Positions 12,429 through 13,475 of a DNA stretch of 13,475 bases are shown here, piece by piece. Numbering within the stretch: the first letter of the stretch is position 1; the number at the start of each line of letters is the position of its first letter. Under the pieces are notes generated by a model. The model was not told the origin of the DNA. It saw only the letters and a list, made by a program, of their open reading frames with translations, and made no database searches. The position numbers and the translations under genes are program-made. This DNA is from Candidatus Hydrogenedentota bacterium (GTDB taxonomy: Bacteria; Hydrogenedentota; Hydrogenedentia; Hydrogenedentales; SLHB01). The stretch is from positions 1-13,475 of the forward strand of contig JAPLKX010000241.1 in the NCBI GenBank assembly GCA_026387845.1, given 5' to 3'.

Positions 12429-13475
12429 ATGCAAGTTGATAAAGAAAAACAAAAATCGATGGATCTGGCCGAAGAATCACGTGAAACCGAGTGGAAATTC
12501 CCTAGTTTCATAGCTGAAATGTTCAAGGGCAGGTTCCGCTGGGACCTCGTGCACCCGTTCCCCGTCCAGGACCCTGCCGACAAAAAGATCGGCGACGAGA
12601 TGATCGCCAAGGCAAAGGTTATTTTTGACAAATACCTGGACGCCGACGAAGTCGACCGGACCTACCAGTATCCGCCCGAAGCGCTCAAGGCGCTCGCCGA
12701 AGGCGGGTTCTTCGGGATGAAGATTTCGAAAGAATACGGCGGGCTTGGGTTGAGCCAGACCAACTACAGCCGAATCGTGGCCTATATCGGCACCTACTGC
12801 CAGAGCACCGCCACCTGGCTGTCCGCCCACCAGAGCATCGGGGTGCCGCAACCGCTCAAGTTCTCTGGAACCGAAGAGCAGCGCAAGCAGTATCTGCCGC
12901 GGCTCGCCGCCGGCGCGATTTCCGCGTTCGCACTGACCGAGCCCGGCGTCGGTTCCGACCCCGCCCAGATGAAGACGCGCGCCGTACCCAGCGAGGACGG
13001 CTCCTATTTCATCATCAACGGGGAAAAACTCTGGACCACCAACGGCCCCGACGCCGAGATCCTCGTCGTCATGGCCCAGACGCCACCCAAGGTCATCAAG
13101 GGCAAGGAACGCCCGCAAATCAGCGCCTTTATCGTCGACCGCAAAGACCCCGAAACCGTCAAAGGGTTCGAGGTGGCCAGCCGCTGCAGGTTTATGGGCC
13201 TCCACGGCATCTCCAACGGCCTGCTGCGGTTCACCAACATGAAAGTGCCCGCCAAAAACCTCATCGGCAAACCCGGCGAAGGCCTCAAAATCGCCCTCAT
13301 CACGCTAAACACCGGCCGCCTCACCGTACCCGCACTGTCCGGCGCCGGCGGAAAACAGGCCATCGTCTATGCCCAGGACTGGTGCAACAAGCGCGTCCAG
13401 TGGGGCGCACCCATCGGTAAGCACCAGGCCGTCTGCAACATGACGTCCCGAATGGTTGCCGAAACCTTCGCCATG
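12429..13475 (+). CDS. VLCAD-like acyl-CoA dehydrogenase, cut by the window end
   Basis: The first 349 residues of an FAD-dependent acyl-CoA dehydrogenase are present, frame open to the last base. It introduces the 2,3 double bond in beta-oxidation. The N-terminal stretch PSFIAEMFKGRF...LVHPFP (25-45) resembles very-long-chain (ACADVL/ACAD9) enzymes. Substrate and flavin motifs seen are FALTEPGVGSD (167-177), GEKLWTTNG (198-206), FMGLHGISNG (255-264) and RVQWGAPIGKHQ (322-333). The catalytic glutamate region lies beyond the window. I chose the ATG at 12429 because GGGGAG is 6 nt upstream; the ATG at 12423 directly abuts that site. Its neighbour is an acyl-CoA ligase, consistent with a fatty-acid catabolic locus. 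Confidence 0.93.
   Translation, partial: MQVDKEKQKSMDLAEESRETEWKFPSFIAEMFKGRFRWDLVHPFPVQDPADKKIGDEMIAKAKVIFDKYLDADEVDRTYQYPPEALKALAEGGFFGMKISKEYGGLGLSQTNYSRIVAYIGTYCQSTATWLSAHQSIGVPQPLKFSGTEEQRKQYLPRLAAGAISAFALTEPGVGSDPAQMKTRAVPSEDGSYFIINGEKLWTTNGPDAEILVVMAQTPPKVIKGKERPQISAFIVDRKDPETVKGFEVASRCRFMGLHGISNGLLRFTNMKVPAKNLIGKPGEGLKIALITLNTGRLTVPALSGAGGKQAIVYAQDWCNKRVQWGAPIGKHQAVCNMTSRMVAETFAM

Overview
This is a GC-rich bacterial window. It carries a Tat-exported sulfatase, a secreted class C beta-lactamase-type serine hydrolase, an exported isochorismatase-type hydrolase, a lipid-linked-sugar glycosyltransferase, and VLCAD-like fatty-acid degradation genes. Intergenic spaces are rich in short period-9 repeats. 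That mix suggests a free-living heterotroph from the PVC / Planctomycetes-like / Hydrogenedentes-like part of the tree. This is an inference from gene style; there is no rRNA or other phylogenetic marker here except murG.

Layout. 1-203 has no gene. 204-635 (minus) is a methyltransferase that stops early. 636-867 is a divergent intergenic region with two inverted 36-bp leader copies, each supplying the ribosome binding site of the gene next to it. 868-5054 (plus) is a tight operon of sulfatase, serine hydrolase, isochorismatase-like hydrolase and a 69-codon remnant. The remnant fuses the start of a zinc alcohol dehydrogenase to the last residues of a short-chain dehydrogenase. 5208-5792 is a small exported protein of unknown function, followed by a clear intrinsic terminator. 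5862-6018 is a MITE/REP-like palindromic element. 6054-8000 is a membrane GT39/ArnT-like glycosyltransferase with a 21-residue repeat. 8320 onward is a tandem ribbon-helix-helix protein whose reading frame runs on into the antisense of murG (9480-10589, minus). 10891-12256 is an acyl-CoA ligase broken by an internal deletion and frameshift. 12429 to the end is a VLCAD-like acyl-CoA dehydrogenase, cut by the window edge.

How the genes relate. The sulfatase operon looks like an exported degradative set: sulfate-ester removal plus two secreted hydrolases. The ligase and the dehydrogenase are adjacent steps of fatty-acid activation and beta-oxidation. The dehydrogenase has its own promoter, whose spacer is filled by a 22-bp palindrome. 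murG stands alone, away from any other cell-wall genes in the window.

Two signals stand out. (1) A family of 9-nt-periodic GTCC repeats occupies most intergenic regions: units are uniform within a locus, and only the GTCC core is kept between loci. (2) Several genes are truncated, fused or run on (204, 4990, 9478, 12017), and two of the junctions show short matching sequence. That means either recent deletions or assembly errors, and read mapping would tell which.
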